Shown here: positions 53,321-62,149 of the stretch, piece after piece
Position numbering within the stretch: position 1 is the first letter of the stretch
Layout of the letters: the number at the start of each line of letters is the position of its first letter
Assembly (NCBI GenBank): GCA_900471925.1
Contig: UCGV01000004.1
Location: 115,022-179,021 of the forward strand
Direction of reading: 5' to 3'
Source of the DNA: Hyphomicrobiales bacterium
Lineage (GTDB): Bacteria > Pseudomonadota > Alphaproteobacteria > Rhizobiales > Rhizobiaceae
DNA: 64,000 nucleotides
Position numbers and translations under genes: made by a program
The notes under the pieces: model-generated
The model's database searches: none
The model's input: only the letters and a program-made list of their open reading frames with translations
What the model was told of the DNA's origin: nothing

Positions 53321-54454
53321 ATGGTCAGTTTGGATTCACCTATTACCGTTGTCCGGCCACACCTGATCGAATTCGGTGTCGGAACCGCAGGGAAGCTGGG
53401 AGCTTGGGCTGCCGGCAAGGGCTATTCCCGGACATTGGTCATTTCGGATGCCTTCAACGCAGCACGCGTCGATCTCCTGCAGCTGAAGGGTGAAGTCTCG
53501 GTCTTTTCCGACGTCACGCCTGAGCCGGATATTGCCAATCTCGACAAGGTACTCGCAGCAGCGGAAGCCGCTCAGGCAGAGCTGATCGTCGGATTCGGCG
53601 GCGGGAGTGCCATGGATCTCGCCAAGCTCGCGGCCGTGCTTGCGGGCTCGTCGCAGACGCTTCGCGAAGTAGTTGGCCCGAACAAGGTTCACGGGCCACG
53701 AAAGGCAGCGCTCGCGCAGGTGCCGACCACATCTGGCACAGGCAGCGAGGCAGGCATCCGTGCGCTTGTTACCGATCCCGACACCAAGGCCAAGCTCGCA
53801 GTCGAGAGCCTTCACATGCTCGCCGATATCGCTGTGATCGATCCGTCGCTGACCTTCTCCGTTCCGGCCCGCACCACCGCTGCGACCGGTGTCGATGCCA
53901 TGGCGCATTGCGTCGAGGCCTTCACCAATCGCAAGGCGCATCCGATGATCGACATGTATGCGATCGAGGGCACTCGGCTTGTCGGCAAATATCTCGCCCG
54001 TGCCGTGCGCGATGGCTCTGATGCCGAAGCGCGTGCCGGTCTGTCCCTCGCCTCACTCTACGGCGGTTTCTGCCTCGGCCCGGTCAACACGGCGGGTGGC
54101 CATGCGCTTGCCTATCCGCTCGGCACGCGCTGGCATGTCGCCCACGGCGCCGCCAACGCGTTGATCTTCCCGCACGTGCTGGCCTTCAATACACCGTCCG
54201 TACCCGAAAAGACCAAGGCCGTCATGGAAGCCCTTGGCTACGAGACCTCCGATAGTGTCAAATCGGTCTTTGATGCTGCCTATGCCTTCTGCGCCGAACT
54301 CGGTATCGAAATGACCCTGTCGGGTCTCGGTGTTCCCCAGAGCGATCTCGATGCCATGGCAGATGATGCCTTTGCCATCCGCAGACTGCTGGATAACAAT
54401 CCGCGCGATCTGACGCGCGCTGACATACGTTCGATCTACGAAGCAGCCTATTAA
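53321..54454 (+). CDS. Iron-containing alcohol dehydrogenase
   Basis: This 377-aa protein has family III dehydrogenase motifs: VGFGGGSAMDLAKLAAV (nucleotide-binding), PTTSGTGSEA, and metal ligands in DAMAHCVEAF and late in GHALAYPLGTRWHVAHGAANALIFPHVLAF. The upstream part of the open frame (53243-53320) is not used; GGGGAGG fixes ATG 53321. In this operon it likely oxidises or reduces a hydroxy-acid or aldehyde intermediate of the acid-sugar path. Metal (Fe or Zn) cannot be told. Confidence 0.88.
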   Translation: MVSLDSPITVVRPHLIEFGVGTAGKLGAWAAGKGYSRTLVISDAFNAARVDLLQLKGEVSVFSDVTPEPDIANLDKVLAAAEAAQAELIVGFGGGSAMDLAKLAAVLAGSSQTLREVVGPNKVHGPRKAALAQVPTTSGTGSEAGIRALVTDPDTKAKLAVESLHMLADIAVIDPSLTFSVPARTTAATGVDAMAHCVEAFTNRKAHPMIDMYAIEGTRLVGKYLARAVRDGSDAEARAGLSLASLYGGFCLGPVNTAGGHALAYPLGTRWHVAHGAANALIFPHVLAFNTPSVPEKTKAVMEALGYETSDSVKSVFDAAYAFCAELGIEMTLSGLGVPQSDLDAMADDAFAIRRLLDNNPRDLTRADIRSIYEAAY

Positions 54455-54482
54455 GGCAGGGCTTTCAAGAGGAATTTGACTG

Positions 54483-55481
54483 ATGGACAGAAATGCAAGA
54501 GTCGCAGTGACCCTCGGCGATCCCGCCGGCGTCGGCCCTGAAGTGATCGTCAAGGCGCTGGCTGCCCTGCCGGCAGTCGAGCGGCAGGACTTTGTCATCG
54601 TTGGCAACACCGAGGCGCTGGAACGCGCCGCCCGCGCCACCGATATCGGCCTGCGCTTCGGCCCTTCCGCCTCAGAGGACGGCAATACGATCGCCGTCGA
54701 CGAGGTGGCGCTTGATGCCCCTCTGCCGGAAATCGGCAAGGTCAGCCCAGTCGCCGGCGACGCGTCCGTACGCTATATCGCCCGCGCCGTCGATCTCGCC
54801 ATGTCGAAGGAAGCTGACGTTATCGTCACCGCGCCGATCAACAAGGAAGCCATGAACCTTGCCGGTCACCATTACGATGGTCATACCGGCCTGCTGGCAC
54901 ACCTGACCGGTTCCAAAAGCTCCTTCATGCTGCTCGCTTCCGAGCGACTGAACACCATCCACGTTTCGACCCACATCTCGCTGAAGGGCGCGATCGAGCG
55001 GGCCAAGACGGAGCGTGTGCTGGCGACGATCGAAGCCGGCCACAACCACTTCATGCGCCTCGGCAAGAAGGCCCGCATCGCCGTTGCCGGCCTCAACCCG
55101 CATTGCGGCGAAAACGGCCTCTTCGGAACCGAGGACACGGAATTCCTTGCGCCTGCCGTCGAGCTCGCCCATGCCAAGGGCATCGACGTGGTCGGCCCGA
55201 TCTCGGCCGACACGGTCTTCGCACGTGCCTATAACGGCGCTTTCGATCTCGTCATCGCCCAGTATCATGACCAGGGTCACATTCCGATCAAGCTCGTCGC
55301 CTTCGAAACCGCCGTCAACGTTTCCCTCGGCCTGCCGATCGATCGCGTCTCCGTCGACCATGGCACCGCCTTCGACATCGCGGGAACCGGCAAGGCTAAC
55401 CACGTGAACATGCTCTCGGCAATTGCCTATGCACGGCTGATGGCGCGTTCACCGCGGAAGGCCGCAGCCCAGGCTTCCTGA
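54483..55481 (+). CDS. PdxA2-like 4-phospho-threonate/erythronate dehydrogenase
   Basis: This 332-aa protein is of the PdxA family: [15 protein letters not shown] start ([18 protein letters not shown]), [20 protein letters not shown] [16 protein letters not shown], metal His in [20 protein letters not shown], and [12 protein letters not shown]. PdxA itself makes a vitamin B6 precursor, but PdxA2 forms oxidise and decarboxylate 4-phosphates of C4 acids to dihydroxyacetone phosphate and always accompany DUF1537 kinases. The kinase at 43834 is the partner. Last gene of its operon; a strong terminator follows at 55513. Confidence 0.9.
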   Translation: MDRNARVAVTLGDPAGVGPEVIVKALAALPAVERQDFVIVGNTEALERAARATDIGLRFGPSASEDGNTIAVDEVALDAPLPEIGKVSPVAGDASVRYIARAVDLAMSKEADVIVTAPINKEAMNLAGHHYDGHTGLLAHLTGSKSSFMLLASERLNTIHVSTHISLKGAIERAKTERVLATIEAGHNHFMRLGKKARIAVAGLNPHCGENGLFGTEDTEFLAPAVELAHAKGIDVVGPISADTVFARAYNGAFDLVIAQYHDQGHIPIKLVAFETAVNVSLGLPIDRVSVDHGTAFDIAGTGKANHVNMLSAIAYARLMARSPRKAAAQAS

Positions 55482-55512
55482 GCAAGAGCGCTTTAGATTA
55501 GCCTTGTCCAAC

Positions 55513-55538
55513 AAAAGCCCGCTCTCAAGCGGGCTTTT
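55513..55538 (+). terminator. Rho-independent terminator after the PdxA2-like gene
   Basis: AAAAGCCCGC (55513-55522) and GCGGGCTTTT (55529-55538) form a perfect 10-bp stem with a 6-base loop, ending in T4 on the plus strand and, being symmetrical, T4 on the minus strand. It can stop transcription from both directions, including that of the convergent GntR gene. Confidence 0.88.
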
Positions 55539-55615
55539 CTATCGGTAGCCTGTTCCGATTTAAGATACACGCCCAGAGCGGCGGCCGCTTCGCGTAGCCC
55601 ACAGGATGCAATTTC

Positions 55616-56389
55616 CTATCGTGCTATGAGTTTGTCCGTATTTGCCAACACCTTACGGACTGCGTTACGCGCCAGATTCGGTCGCTGCAATCGAATGTTT
55701 TTCTCAATATTTTCATGAAGCTTCAGCACATATCGTAAGTCATCTTCTTCACGCGTGACATGGGTGAAGAGATTGTTCAGCGCTGATTCGATCAATACGC
55801 CAAGCGGAACTACCAGATCATTTCCGGAGGCGCGCAAGATCGCTATGTGAAATCGTGTGTCAGACTCTGTTCGCTGCTGGAGTGATGTCGCCTGACGCAT
55901 GTCATGGAGAGCCTGGCTGATGGCGTTCATTTGCTCTTCAGTTCGACGCTCAGCAGCGAGCGCTGTCGCTTCCGGCTCGATCATATGCCTGAGTTCTTGC
56001 ACAGTCCTGAGAAAGGCTTCCCGATCGGGAGACGCCGCATACCAGCCCAATACATCTCGATCCAGTAGGTTCCACCGTTCCTTGGGCTCGACCCAACTGC
56101 CGATTTTCGGGCGGGAAGAAAGTAGCCCCTTCGCCATCAACATCTTGATAGCTTCGCGCACCGCCGATCGGCTTACCTCAAAGACCTCAGACCATTTGGC
56201 CTCATTGGGCAGGATCGAGCCCGGTGGATAATCGCCACGGACGATTCGGAGGCCGATCTCACCTGCCAAGGACACATGAACACTCGCCCCGGTCATGCGG
56301 GGAGTATTTGGGCGCCTTGTGGTGGCCAAGCGGTCAACCATCACCACCTCGACCGAAGCCGTCAGCTTTCCCGATTTCTTGTCAGGCAT
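55616..56389 (-). CDS. FadR-type GntR regulator of the second sugar system
   Basis: This 257-aa protein has a GntR winged helix (LRIVRGDYPPGSILPNEAKWSEVFEVSRSAVREAIKMLMAKGLLSSRPKIGSWV) and an FCD domain with metal His in RFHIAILRASGN. It has a 40-residue N-terminal extension, and no good ribosome-binding site was seen for ATG 56389, so the start is uncertain. It lies downstream of the binding-protein gene. A perfect FadR-type site is present in the divergent promoter at 58653, which makes that its likely target. Confidence 0.87.
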   Translation of the reverse strand: MPDKKSGKLTASVEVVMVDRLATTRRPNTPRMTGASVHVSLAGEIGLRIVRGDYPPGSILPNEAKWSEVFEVSRSAVREAIKMLMAKGLLSSRPKIGSWVEPKERWNLLDRDVLGWYAASPDREAFLRTVQELRHMIEPEATALAAERRTEEQMNAISQALHDMRQATSLQQRTESDTRFHIAILRASGNDLVVPLGVLIESALNNLFTHVTREEDDLRYVLKLHENIEKNIRLQRPNLARNAVRKVLANTDKLIAR

Positions 56390-56582
56390 TTACGTCTACT
56401 GCCTCAGCATTCTTTCGATTGTCCGCACGTACTATCAAAACAATCGTAATAACGAGGAAGTCGCCTGCGATTGACTCCGACAAAAGGACGCGGAATTCAA
56501 GGCGCGTCAAGCCGCCGGATGTTTCGATCCGTCTTGTCGGGCAATTGGCGCACCCGCAAACCGAGTGCGCCAAACCGTGACC

Positions 56583-57569
56583 TTATTTTTGGATGCAGGT
56601 ATCCACTGTATCCTTCGTGCATTCGTCAAGCCCGGTAAATACCGGATCATCAACCGGCTTGCCGGCTATCAGATCCATCATCACCGAAGGTGCCTTGTAG
56701 CCCATCTCGAACGGCCGTTGGCCGACGAGCGCGGTCACCAGACCTTCTCTCGCAATAGCAACCTCGTCACCGATCGTATCGGCCGCACCAATGACGAACT
56801 CGTTGCTTGCGATCTTGGCAGCCATCGGCTTGAACAGATCACGATAGGGTTGCGGCGCGCCAAACAACGGCCAACCACCCATGATACCGAATGCGGTCAG
56901 GTCAGGATTGGCCGCGAGAATATCGGTCATTGCCTGAACACCCTTTGCGCCGTCGTCATTCGTGAACACGGGGCAGCCGGCAACTTCCGTCCAACCGCCC
57001 TCGCCCTTCAGCTCCGTAAGGCCTTTTTGGCCGGTAAGCGTATCGCGCATGCCTTGCGCACGGCGTAGAATATTATCTGCCCCCGGATTGCCCTCGATTG
57101 TGCAGATCTTACCGCCGTTCGGCTTGGCCTTCTTGATGTACTCGCCGATGCGTGCGCCCATGAGATAGTTGTCGGTGCCGAGATAGGTCTTGCGCAACGC
57201 TGCATCCTCGGCCGCAAGATCGGCATCGAGTGTCATCACCGGAACAGTTGGATTGGCGGTCTTCAGCGTCTGGGCGATGAGCTTTGCGTTTGACGGAGAA
57301 ATTGCGATTGCAGCAGTGTCCGCCTTGCCCAACATATCCTGAACGATCTGTGCTTCGCCGGCTTCATCGGATGTTGACGCCGGACCTGTGTAGAAGCACT
57401 CGTATTCCGCAGTCGGGTTCTCCTTATTCCACTTCTGGCACCCTTGGTTGATTGCCTCGAAGAACGGATTGTCGAGGCCTTTGACGACGATGACGAGTTG
57501 CTTCTTGGCCAAAGCCTGCCCCGCCGTCAGCGCCAAGACTGCCGCCGTAAGTAGTAATGCCTTCCTCAT
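56583..57569 (-). CDS. Periplasmic sugar-binding protein (RbsB-like)
   Basis: This 328-aa protein has a signal peptide (LLLTAAVLALTAGQALA-KK) and a Peripla_BP_4 body: VIVVKGLDNPFFEAINQGCQKW, SPSNAKLIAQTLKTANPTVPVMTLDAD, TYLGTDNYLMGARIGEYI. It belongs with the ATPase and permease at 58857 and 59638 on the other side of the divergent promoter, although it is co-transcribed with the epimerase gene. GGGAGGAAACA fixes ATG 57569. Several cysteines (in GCQKW, AEYECF and at the end) could form disulfides, which is unusual in this family. Confidence 0.9.
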   Translation of the reverse strand: MRKALLLTAAVLALTAGQALAKKQLVIVVKGLDNPFFEAINQGCQKWNKENPTAEYECFYTGPASTSDEAGEAQIVQDMLGKADTAAIAISPSNAKLIAQTLKTANPTVPVMTLDADLAAEDAALRKTYLGTDNYLMGARIGEYIKKAKPNGGKICTIEGNPGADNILRRAQGMRDTLTGQKGLTELKGEGGWTEVAGCPVFTNDDGAKGVQAMTDILAANPDLTAFGIMGGWPLFGAPQPYRDLFKPMAAKIASNEFVIGAADTIGDEVAIAREGLVTALVGQRPFEMGYKAPSVMMDLIAGKPVDDPVFTGLDECTKDTVDTCIQK

Positions 57570-57618
57570 TGTTTCCTCCCTTGAAACAGACGGGCACCCC
57601 CGTGCCCGCCATCCGAAA

Positions 57619-58599
57619 TCAACCCGGATACCAGACGACACGAGGCTCGGTCGTCGAACGCTCGTATTGCCATGCCGAGTCGATAAGCTTTTCGAGATCG
57701 TAGCTTGGCCGCCAATCCAGCAGATATTTCGCCTTGCTGTTGTCCATCCAATTGGAATGAAAGCGGCTTGGTATGTCGACAGAGCCGAGATTTCGTGTCC
57801 GTGACAGATAGGTCGCGACCTCCCCGTAGTCGACGGGTCGATCCATACAGATATTGAAGAGTTGCCGTTCCGCCCGTGGGTTGTCGATCGCTGCCAATAT
57901 CGCCGATACGAGATCATCGACATGCACGAAGTTGCGCTTCAACGGACGACCGTCTGCATCGAGCAGCAAGGGCACCGTACCCATGGCTGCATAGCGCCGC
58001 GCGGCGTCTTCAGGAACGAGCGTCTTCCAGTCCGGGCCACCGAATACGTCATCTCCGAAAGATAGCGAGTACTTGAAATCGTCCTTCTCCATGATCCAGG
58101 GGGCGCGCAGGCAGCAGCCGTTGAGGTGATACTGAATGCCGAACTGCTCCAGCATGACCTCTTCCAATACCTTGGAAAGGGCATAGCTTCCGGGATAGGC
58201 GCAGTGGGGGGCGTTCTCGGTGATCGGGCCTTCGTGGCGATAATGGAAATGTCCTATTCCGGCATCACCGCCAATGAGGATAAATTGGCGTGCTGTAGCG
58301 CTCGCGCGAAACTCCTCGAGTAGCCAGAAGAGCCCCTTGACCGTGACGTCCATGATGTCTGCAGGGGTTTCTTTGCAGGTGGCAAGATGCACGACATGGG
58401 TAACGTCTTTGAGCGCCGCCGCCACAACTTCGCGCTCGGAGACCGAACCACGTTTCACTTCAACACGGTCCGTCTCATCGCACAGCCGATTGTGACAAAG
58501 CGCGCGAATACGAGCTTCGGAAAATCTCGGATCGTCAAGCAGCCCAGCAATGAAGCGCCGCCCGACCTTGCCCGTCGCACCGGTAACAAGGATCAGCAT
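57619..58599 (-). CDS. NAD-dependent epimerase/dehydratase (extended SDR)
   Basis: This 326-aa protein has the cofactor loop TGATGKVGRRF (6-16) and the Tyr-x-x-x-Lys site YALSKVLEE, with HLATCKETPADIMDVTVKGLFWLLEEF before it. The C-terminal part reads RFHSNWMDNSKAKYLLDWRPSYDLEKLID, typical of UDP-glucose-4-epimerase-like extended SDRs. In transporter operons these proteins often act on free sugars (for example, uronate or aldose 1-dehydrogenase activity) rather than on nucleotide sugars. First gene of its operon, 49 bp before the binding-protein gene. Confidence 0.85.
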   Translation of the reverse strand: MLILVTGATGKVGRRFIAGLLDDPRFSEARIRALCHNRLCDETDRVEVKRGSVSEREVVAAALKDVTHVVHLATCKETPADIMDVTVKGLFWLLEEFRASATARQFILIGGDAGIGHFHYRHEGPITENAPHCAYPGSYALSKVLEEVMLEQFGIQYHLNGCCLRAPWIMEKDDFKYSLSFGDDVFGGPDWKTLVPEDAARRYAAMGTVPLLLDADGRPLKRNFVHVDDLVSAILAAIDNPRAERQLFNICMDRPVDYGEVATYLSRTRNLGSVDIPSRFHSNWMDNSKAKYLLDWRPSYDLEKLIDSAWQYERSTTEPRVVWYPG

Positions 58600-58652
58600 G
58601 CTCTCTCTCCCACAGATAGCTAATATTCGCGCAATGGTTTCGTCAAATGGTA

Positions 58653-58665
58653 TTTGTCAGACAAA
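58653..58665. promoter_or_regulatory. FadR/GntR-type operator
   Basis: TTTGTC-A-GACAAA is a perfect 6-bp inverted repeat and its inner part, TTGTCAGACAA, fits the FadR-type TNGTNNNACNA consensus exactly. More GACAA half-sites follow (GAGACAACAA, CAGACAATG) within about 60 bp. The site is 54 bases upstream of the epimerase start and about 190 bases upstream of the ATPase start, so one repressor could control both operons. Confidence 0.75.
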
Positions 58666-58856
58666 ACAGATTTTTGAGACAACAACTCTCGATATCTCAG
58701 ACAATGAGTTGACGCTATCATGGGGTTTTGCATAAATGCTCATATTCGCTTTTCCTGGGAGGACATGGGAAAAGCGAGTTCGCGGGAATCCCGCATCGAA
58801 CATAAGCCAGGTTCGATGTGATGGACGTCTGCCATTTTTGGGAGGCATGGAGACTG

Positions 58857-59597
58857 GTGGCAGTTCTTGAACTTACCAACATTTCCAAACATTTCGGCGC
58901 CATCCAGGCAGTCAACGATGTTTCGTTTTCACTCGAAGCGGGGCAAGTGGTCGGCCTCATGGGTGATAACGGTGCCGGTAAGTCCACATTGGTTAAGATG
59001 ATCGCCGGTAACTTTCGACCGAGCCATGGCACAATGCGCCTCGACGGCGCCGATCTCTTGCTTCATCGGCCGAAGGAAGCGCGCCAGCATGGTATCGAGA
59101 TCGTCCACCAGGATCTGGCGCTCTGCAACAATCTGACAGCGGCGGCAAACGTGTTCCTCGGACGAGAATTGCGTCGCGGCATATGGCCTATTCGCATTCT
59201 CGACTACAAGACGATGTATAAGCGCGCCGGAGAGATTTTCCGCGAGCTCAAATCCGAAACGCGACCGCGCGATCTCGTCAAGCAAATGTCAGGCGGCCAG
59301 CGGCAAGCGGTAGCGATCGCGCGCACCATGCTGTCGGAAGCGAAAATCGTCTTGATGGACGAGCCGACGGCAGCCATTTCGGTGCGCCAGGTGGCTGAGG
59401 TTCTGAATCTGATCCGGCAGTTGCGTGACCGTGGCATTGTCGTTGTCCTGATCAGCCACCGCATGCCCGATGTCTTTTCGGTTGCCGACCGCGTGATCGT
59501 GATGCGGCGAGGCAGAAAGGTCGCTGACAAGCCAATTGCGGCAAGTTCGCCAGAGGAAGTGACGGGACTTATTACCGGCGCCATCGAACAGGTGTGA
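58857..59597 (+). CDS. Sugar ABC transporter ATP-binding protein (single NBD)
   Basis: This 246-aa ATPase has Walker A GDNGAGKST, Q-loop IVHQDLALCNNLT, signature MSGGQRQAVAIARTM and Walker B IVLMDEPTAAISVRQ. It is half the length of RbsA, as in the FrcA-type systems of rhizobia. The Leu normally in P-T-A-A-L is Ile here. The GTG at 58857 gives the family start AVLELTNISKHFGAIQAV. ATGs at 58818 and 58821 in the same frame add 12-13 residues that look unlike the family. Confidence 0.87.
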   Translation: MAVLELTNISKHFGAIQAVNDVSFSLEAGQVVGLMGDNGAGKSTLVKMIAGNFRPSHGTMRLDGADLLLHRPKEARQHGIEIVHQDLALCNNLTAAANVFLGRELRRGIWPIRILDYKTMYKRAGEIFRELKSETRPRDLVKQMSGGQRQAVAIARTMLSEAKIVLMDEPTAAISVRQVAEVLNLIRQLRDRGIVVVLISHRMPDVFSVADRVIVMRRGRKVADKPIAASSPEEVTGLITGAIEQV

Positions 59598-59637
59598 TCG
59601 ATGCTATCCGTTGCAACAGGAACGAAGAAGGTCGACG

Positions 59638-60636
59638 ATGGCGATTACACTGGATCAGACGATCGGACAGAAGCAGCGAAGCTGGCTTGCGACAGTTTTG
59701 GGCGGCCAGACATTTTGGGTTCTGATTGCGGTCATTCTCGCCTGTATTTTTCTCTCGGTATCGACGGATTCCTTTGCGACGGCAAAGAACATCTACAACA
59801 TCACCCGTAACGTCACGTTCGTCGCGATTATCGCGCTGGGCATGACGCTGGTCATCATCACCGGTGGCATCGACCTGTCGGTTGGCTCCGTGCTGTGCCT
59901 ATGCAGTATGGTGCTGGCGGTCGTCATGCATGCGGGATACAGCATTGAAATCGGCATCGCTGCTTCGATCGGTACTGCGCTTGTAGTGGGCGCTTTCAAC
60001 GGTCTGCTGATTGCCTATCTCGGCTTCCCGCCTTTCGTCGTTACGCTCGGCATGTTGTCGATTGCGCGCAGCCTTGCGATGGTTGCCTCCAACAACACTG
60101 TCGTTTTCCAATTCGGCCCTGACCATGACAAGCTACTGGCGCTGGGCGGCGGCGCCTGGCTCTTCGGCATAGCCAATCCAGTGCTTTACATGATCGTACT
60201 GGCACTCATCACCGGTTTTGTGCTGCGCTGGACGAAGTTCGGCCGCTATGTTTTTGCCATCGGCGGCAATGAGCACGCAGCGACGCTCACGGGCGTTCCC
60301 GTGCAGATGATCAAGGTCATCGTATACATGATTTCCGCCCTGTCCGCGGGGATTGCCGGCATCATTCAAACCGGCTGGCTCGGCGCTGTCACCACAAATA
60401 TCGGCGCCGGAATGGAACTTCAGGTTATCGCAGCCGCGGTTATCGGCGGCGCCAATCTCGCCGGCGGCGTTGGTACCGCCTTCGGGGCATTGATTGGCGC
60501 AGCACTGATCGAAGTTATCCGAAACAGTCTAGGTCTGCTCGGCATCAACGCATTCTGGCAAGGTAGTTTTATTGGCGGGGCGATTGTACTTGCCGTTCTT
60601 TTTGACCGGATTCGCAACCTGCGACGCGACGAGTAG
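59638..60636 (+). CDS. Sugar ABC transporter permease (RbsC-like)
   Basis: This 332-aa permease has about nine hydrophobic helices, the BPD_transp_2 motifs GMTLVIITGGIDLSVGSVL and a final GGVGTAFGALIGAALIEVIRNSLGLLGINAFWQ. It pairs with the ATPase 40 bp upstream and the binding protein at 56583. ATG 59638 has GAAGGT upstream; an earlier in-frame codon at 59611 is less likely. From 60637 to 60865 no gene is seen. Confidence 0.9.
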   Translation: MAITLDQTIGQKQRSWLATVLGGQTFWVLIAVILACIFLSVSTDSFATAKNIYNITRNVTFVAIIALGMTLVIITGGIDLSVGSVLCLCSMVLAVVMHAGYSIEIGIAASIGTALVVGAFNGLLIAYLGFPPFVVTLGMLSIARSLAMVASNNTVVFQFGPDHDKLLALGGGAWLFGIANPVLYMIVLALITGFVLRWTKFGRYVFAIGGNEHAATLTGVPVQMIKVIVYMISALSAGIAGIIQTGWLGAVTTNIGAGMELQVIAAAVIGGANLAGGVGTAFGALIGAALIEVIRNSLGLLGINAFWQGSFIGGAIVLAVLFDRIRNLRRDE

Positions 60637-60865
60637 GCCCACCGTGCCTTAGAGTGCGAGATGGCGTGACCGGCTGCTGCGCCCTTGCAATCTTTGTGTC
60701 TGGAAGCTGGGCTTTGTCTCAGTATATAAGCTTTGCCATTGTTGCCGGTCGACGGGGTGGGCGGTGCCGGTGAGCGATCCCATTCTCGACAAAAAAGGCC
60801 GCTTTCTGCGTGCTCAGCTGCCGACAACCCTTTGGCTGATCCAGGGGTTTGTGATTCACTGGGAC

Positions 60866-61078
60866 ATGTTGAAGAAACCTGCTCCCGAATAGACGGCTCT
60901 CAAGATAGTGACGCTCGACAGTCTTGTGCCCAAGGATCACCTTTCGCGTCGGATCGATGCAGTGATCGACTTTTCATTTATCCACGATCGTGTTGCCGGC
61001 TTGAACTGTTACGACAACGGCCGCCAGCACTTGATCCCACCTTGATGTTCAAGACATTGTTCATGGCGCGACACATAC
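60866..61078 (+). pseudogene. IS1182-family transposase remnant
   Basis: In the first frame this reads MLKKPAPE, a TAG stop, then TALKIVTLDSLVPKDHLSRRIDAVIDFSFIHDRVAGLNCYDNGR. A 1-base frameshift follows and the sense continues as ALDPTLMFKTLFMA. This is the conserved N-terminus of IS1182-type transposases as I remember them, where the stop replaces a Gln codon (CAG to TAG). The rest of the gene (about 380 residues) is gone. No terminal inverted repeats were found, so the ends are approximate. Confidence 0.85.
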
Positions 61079-61203
61079 CGCCGGCCCTGCGCGAAACAGC
61101 ACTCATTGCTGAATACCATCGCGTCGAAGAAGCTAGCTTCACGGATCGATGTCGCTGGAAGCAACCTGAGCTACCAAGGGTTTTCAAGCAGAATTATCGC
61201 GCT

Positions 61204-61857
61204 TCATCCACCAAGCGCGATCGTCACGACGACAAGAATGCCTCCGATCGACGTTACCGCGAATGCCATGGGCCAGGGTTTCCTGCCCACATATCTGCCG
61301 AGTTGAGCGCCAATTATAAACAGCATGATGAGAGCGATGGCGTTCGACACACGCATGGCCCTTTGCAGCTCGTCGATAAAAAAGAAGGGCAGGCTCGGCG
61401 GGAGTGTCGAAGCAACGACGAGCACAAAGATAAGAATAGCGGCTTTGATATCGCTCAAATTGACAACCCGCGGATTCAGGACCTCCGGTGTCTCCCTGAT
61501 CCGCGAGAACAGGACCTCTGCCTCGTCCTCCTTCAATGCCCGTTGAATCTGCTCGGGGAGGTTTTCTGCGAAAACACGACGAGCCTCCGACAATGGCTTC
61601 GAACGGATGGACGTGAGCAGATGCAGATCTCTCGCCCGCCCCACGACGCTCGCGAGCACGAACATCACACCATCGACGATACCCCATGCCACATTGCATC
61701 CCAGGGCAGCGACGAGGACACCGCCGACATCCTCCCCTCCCGCGACTGCCGCACTCATTGTACCCGTAAATGAGAGCGCCATCAGCAGCCCGAAGATAAT
61801 CTCGGACATGCGATCGATAGGATCGAGAACTGATCGCGTGCCCTCCGGTACGTTCAT
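61204..61857 (-). CDS. VIT/CCC1-like integral membrane protein
   Basis: This 217-aa protein has four or five membrane helices (MSEIIFGLLMALSFTGTMSAAV, ALGCNVAWGIVDGVMFVLASVV, AAILIFVLVVASTLPPSLPFFF, ALIMLFIIGAQLGRYV, MAFAVTSIGGILVVVTIALGG). The opening D-R-M-S-E-I-I-F-G-L-x-M-x-x-x-F-T-G resembles VIT1/CCC1 iron and manganese transporters. Its middle loop (ENLPEQIQRALKEDEAEVLFSRI) also fits. Metal ligands are not certain, so transport is a suggestion. It lies next to the transposase remnant. Confidence 0.62.
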   Translation of the reverse strand: MNVPEGTRSVLDPIDRMSEIIFGLLMALSFTGTMSAAVAGGEDVGGVLVAALGCNVAWGIVDGVMFVLASVVGRARDLHLLTSIRSKPLSEARRVFAENLPEQIQRALKEDEAEVLFSRIRETPEVLNPRVVNLSDIKAAILIFVLVVASTLPPSLPFFFIDELQRAMRVSNAIALIMLFIIGAQLGRYVGRKPWPMAFAVTSIGGILVVVTIALGG

Positions 61858-62149
61858 GTCGATATCCCAACCCTTCGCGCATCAGCCATGGCGAGAGACG
61901 CCAACTTTTGAAGTCCCGCCATGTCAATCCGCCGTCCACTGGCGTTCGAAATCACTCGACCTATCCGCAAAGGACCGAAGCCACGGCTCGCCTCGCAGCA
62001 TTGCTCACAGGTTAACACCGATCAGAATGAAGGATTAGTTGTGGAGATCACTGAGCCGAATATTGCTCGCGTCGTCAGGAAAACGTCGCTTTTCGTTCCC
62101 CTCGACAACGTGTAACCGCATTGCAATCTTTGCGATGTAACGTCATCCC

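Noticed and set aside
60733..61773. A 346-codon plus-strand open frame running from the transposase remnant across the VIT-like gene
   Set aside because: It joins a short piece of the IS1182-type remnant to a mirror of the VIT-like gene and has no signal for translation.
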